This document shows, in pieces, positions 62,237 to 64,000 of a stretch of 64,000 nt of DNA. Below the pieces are notes generated by a model. The model worked only from the letters and a program-made list of their open reading frames with translations, ran no database searches and was not told the DNA's origin. Numbering within the stretch: the first letter of the stretch is position 1; every line of letters starts with the position of its first letter. The stretch spans positions 645,270-709,269 of the forward strand of contig NZ_MDEQ02000001.1 in the NCBI RefSeq assembly GCF_001883705.2. The letters are read 5' to 3'. The position numbers were made by a program, and so were the translations under genes. Source of the stretch: Burkholderia catarinensis. GTDB taxonomy: Bacteria > Pseudomonadota > Gammaproteobacteria > Burkholderiales > Burkholderiaceae.

Positions 62237-62269
62237 GGGCCCGGTACGCGCGGTGCGTGTGCCGGGCCC
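62237..62269 (+). other. Strong hairpin in the leader
   Basis: GGGCCCGG (62237-62244) pairs with CCGGGCCC (62262-62269), and inner bases extend the stem to about 14 pairs with wobbles around the loop CGGTG. Confidence 0.55.
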
Positions 62270-62293
62270 GCCTTTCCCTCCCGTCGTTCCGGT

Positions 62294-62324
62294 GGCCCGG
62301 TGCCGCAGGCGGCCCGTTTTTTGT
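62294..62324 (+). terminator. Possible terminator in the leader
   Basis: TGGCCCGG...GGCGGCCCG followed by TTTTTT (ending near 62322). The stem is imperfect, but it competes with the hairpin at 62237-62269 for the same CCGGGCCC segment, an attenuator-like arrangement. Confidence 0.4.
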
Positions 62325-62341
62325 GCAGTGCAGATTGCACA
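62322..62341. promoter_or_regulatory. Inverted repeat after the leader terminator
   Basis: TGTGCA (62322-62327) and TGCACA (62336-62341) form 6-bp arms around 8 bp. It may be an operator for the downstream gene. Confidence 0.35.
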
Positions 62342-62581
62342 TTCGTGACATGCGGGAGAACTATGTTCGTTGGACGCGGCGCAGCATCGGCCGTGCGCGA
62401 TCGCGGCGCATCGAGGCCGCAAATGTGTCGCGCGCTGCACCGTGATGGTGCGGCCTGCCGCCCGGGCATGCCTGGCGCGGCTCAGAAAGGGGGGCACACA
62501 AGGCACGTTCCTTGCAAGACACTCATTACGCCGGTCCGGCATGCGCAATGCCGGGGAAAACGATCGATGGAGAAAAGATCG

Positions 62582-63997
62582 ATGAAGCCATTCGATGAAA
62601 TGCTGCAATCCGGCGACATGGTAAGGGCGCCCTACGCGCGCCTGAAGCAGTGGCTCGACACACAGAACCCCGCGAGCCTCGCCCAGAAGGCCCACGACGC
62701 GGAAGGCGTGTTCCGCAAGACGGGCATCACGTTCGCCGTCTACGGCGACGCGGAGGCCGCCGAGCGGCTGATTCCGTTCGATATCGTCCCGCGCATCATC
62801 TCGGGCGCGGAATGGAGCCGGCTGTCGCTCGGCATCGAGCAGCGCGTGATGGCGCTCAACGCGTTCCTCGACGACATCTACCACCGCCAGGAAATCGTCC
62901 GTGCCGGCATCGTGCCGAAGCACCTGATCGCGCACAACGAGGCGTTCGTCCCGGAGATGATCGACTTCCGGCCGCCCGGCAACGTCTATACGCACATCAT
63001 CGGCGTCGACATCGTGCGCACCGCCGAGAACGCGTTCTACGTGCTCGAGGACAACGCGCGCACGCCGTCCGGCGTGTCGTACATGCTGGAAAACCGGGAG
63101 ACGATGATGCAGCTCTTCCCGGAGCTGTTCCAGCAGGTGAAGGTGCGCCCGGTCGAGACCTACCCGCAGATGCTGCGCCAGTCGCTCGCGGCCGTGTGCC
63201 CGCCGGGCGGCAACGCCGACAACCCGACCATCGCCGTGCTCACGCCCGGCATCCACAATTCCGCGTACTACGAACATTCGTTCCTCGCCGACCAGATGGG
63301 CGTGCACCTCGTCGAGGGCAGCGACCTGCAGGTGATCGACGGCCGCGTCGCGATGCGCACGACCGAGGGCTTCCGGCCGATCGACGTGCTGTACCGCCGC
63401 GTCGACGACGCGTTCCTCGACCCGCTCACGTTCCGCCCCGATTCGGTGCTCGGTGTCGCGGGGATCATGGACGTCTACCGCGCGGGCAACATCACGATCG
63501 CGAACGCGCCCGGCACGGGCATCGCCGACGACAAGGCGATCTACTCCTACATGCCGGAGATCGTCGAGTTCTACACCGGCCGCAAGGCGTTGCTGGAGAA
63601 CGTGCCGACCTGGCGCTGCGGCGAGGCCGACAGCCTGAAGTACGTGCTCGAGCATCTCGACGAACTGGTCGTGAAGGAAGTGCACGGCTCGGGCGGCTAC
63701 GGGATGCTGGTCGGGCCGTGCGCGTCGAAGGCCGAGCTGGAGGCATTTTCCGCGAAGCTGCGCGCGCGCCCCGCGAACTACATCGCGCAACCGACGCTGG
63801 CGCTGTCCACGACGCCGATCCTGACCGAAGCCGGCCTCGCGCCGCGCCACGTCGACCTGCGGCCGTTCGTGCTGGTGTCGGACCGGATCCGCATCACGCC
63901 GGGCGGGCTCACGCGCGTCGCGCTGAAGGAAGGATCGCTCGTCGTCAACTCGAGCCAGGGCGGCGGCACCAAGGACACCTGGGTGCTGGCCGACTGA
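62582..63997 (+). CDS. Circularly permuted type 2 ATP-grasp protein
   Basis: A 471-residue protein of the DUF404/DUF407 type, a circularly permuted ATP-grasp ligase fold in the cytoplasm. Visible family segments are GITFAVYGD near 44, the RPPGNVYTHIIGVDIVR and VLEDNARTPSGVSYMLENR stretch (about 132-175), and the Gly-rich LVVKEVHGSGGYGML near 365. Such genes usually precede a gene for an alpha-E domain protein and one for a transglutaminase-like protein, which would lie past the window's right edge. The ATG at 62582 has GGAG 9 nt upstream and is preferred to the ATG at 62567. The peptide or amine substrate is not known. Confidence 0.88.
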   Translation: MKPFDEMLQSGDMVRAPYARLKQWLDTQNPASLAQKAHDAEGVFRKTGITFAVYGDAEAAERLIPFDIVPRIISGAEWSRLSLGIEQRVMALNAFLDDIYHRQEIVRAGIVPKHLIAHNEAFVPEMIDFRPPGNVYTHIIGVDIVRTAENAFYVLEDNARTPSGVSYMLENRETMMQLFPELFQQVKVRPVETYPQMLRQSLAAVCPPGGNADNPTIAVLTPGIHNSAYYEHSFLADQMGVHLVEGSDLQVIDGRVAMRTTEGFRPIDVLYRRVDDAFLDPLTFRPDSVLGVAGIMDVYRAGNITIANAPGTGIADDKAIYSYMPEIVEFYTGRKALLENVPTWRCGEADSLKYVLEHLDELVVKEVHGSGGYGMLVGPCASKAELEAFSAKLRARPANYIAQPTLALSTTPILTEAGLAPRHVDLRPFVLVSDRIRITPGGLTRVALKEGSLVVNSSQGGGTKDTWVLAD

Positions 63998-64000
63998 GCC

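Larger units (their letters stand above)
62004..62581. other. GC-rich structured intergenic region upstream of the ATP-grasp gene
   Basis: A 578-bp stretch with no credible gene. The part 62160-62330 is GC-rich and strongly self-complementary: CCGGTTAACCGG (62175-62186), a long stem at 62237-62269, and a stem followed by TTTTTT at 62294-62324. A TGTGCA/TGCACA inverted repeat with an 8-bp spacer is at 62322-62341. Upstream, T-rich runs at 62094-62101 and 62016-62020 lie near the LysR start. It could be a long leader or a small RNA gene. Confidence 0.5.

Noticed and set aside
1..64000. CRISPR arrays, tRNA/rRNA genes, prophage or insertion sequences
   Set aside because: No regular spaced repeats, cloverleaf or rRNA sequence, and no transposase, integrase or terminal repeats were seen.

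Overview
The window is high-GC proteobacterial chromosome that reads as Burkholderia, most likely the Burkholderia cepacia complex. The grounds are codon usage and long shadow frames, a complete Burkholderia-style type VI secretion (T6SS) cluster with TagJ/TagK accessories, a pgaABCD exopolysaccharide operon, many LysR regulators, and an oxyR-type ahpC/ahpF pair. No rRNA, tRNA, CRISPR array, prophage or insertion sequence was seen.

Positions 1-24 kb hold a T6SS cluster built around a divergent, AT-rich promoter region (1700-2212). Leftward run tagK-like, tagJ and tssE, which leaves the window; tssA, tssF and tssG are presumably beyond the left edge. Rightward run clpV, tssB, tssC, hcp, tssJ, tssK, a tiny lipoprotein gene, vgrG, an effector cassette and PAAR, then tssL, tssM and a second tssL. 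The cassette is a DUF4123 adaptor, two tandem DUF3304 immunity lipoproteins and a DUF2235/Tle1-like lipase. It has lower GC than the core genes and carries a visible tandem duplication of about 0.6 kb that left a dead copy of the effector's 5' end. hcp is bracketed by two strong hairpins, and a decayed copy of a tssK 3' end lies between tssK and vgrG.

Positions 24-34 kb hold ordinary accessory genes: a LysR/MFS divergent pair, an enoyl-CoA hydratase, an alanine racemase, a MAPEG protein, and a LysR regulator divergent from a fused double ABC exporter.

Positions 34.5-40.8 kb begin with a strong sigma-70-like promoter driving glnH-glnP-glnQ uptake genes. These are followed closely by a C45-type hydrolase, a class III aminotransferase and an AhpD-like protein, a candidate uptake and catabolic operon. 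A proline/alanine-rich membrane-anchored protein follows.

Positions 40.8-48.2 kb hold ahpF and ahpC with a well-spaced OxyR site, a vapBC toxin-antitoxin pair with a 24-bp perfect palindrome, and a LysR gene divergent from a periplasmic binding protein, an ATC-hydrolase-like gene and an N-carbamoyl amino acid hydrolase.

Positions 48.2-60.3 kb form a leftward poly-N-acetylglucosamine (PNAG) operon: two small envelope genes, pgaA, pgaB, pgaC, pgaD, a second-type glmS and a secreted protein, with a cytochrome c gene further down. Its long AT-rich upstream region holds three 13-bp direct repeats and a PurR/LacI-type palindrome.

The window ends with a HypT-like LysR gene, a GC-rich structured intergenic region and a circularly permuted ATP-grasp gene. 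All functional names rest on recognition of protein families and motifs by eye; no database search was run.
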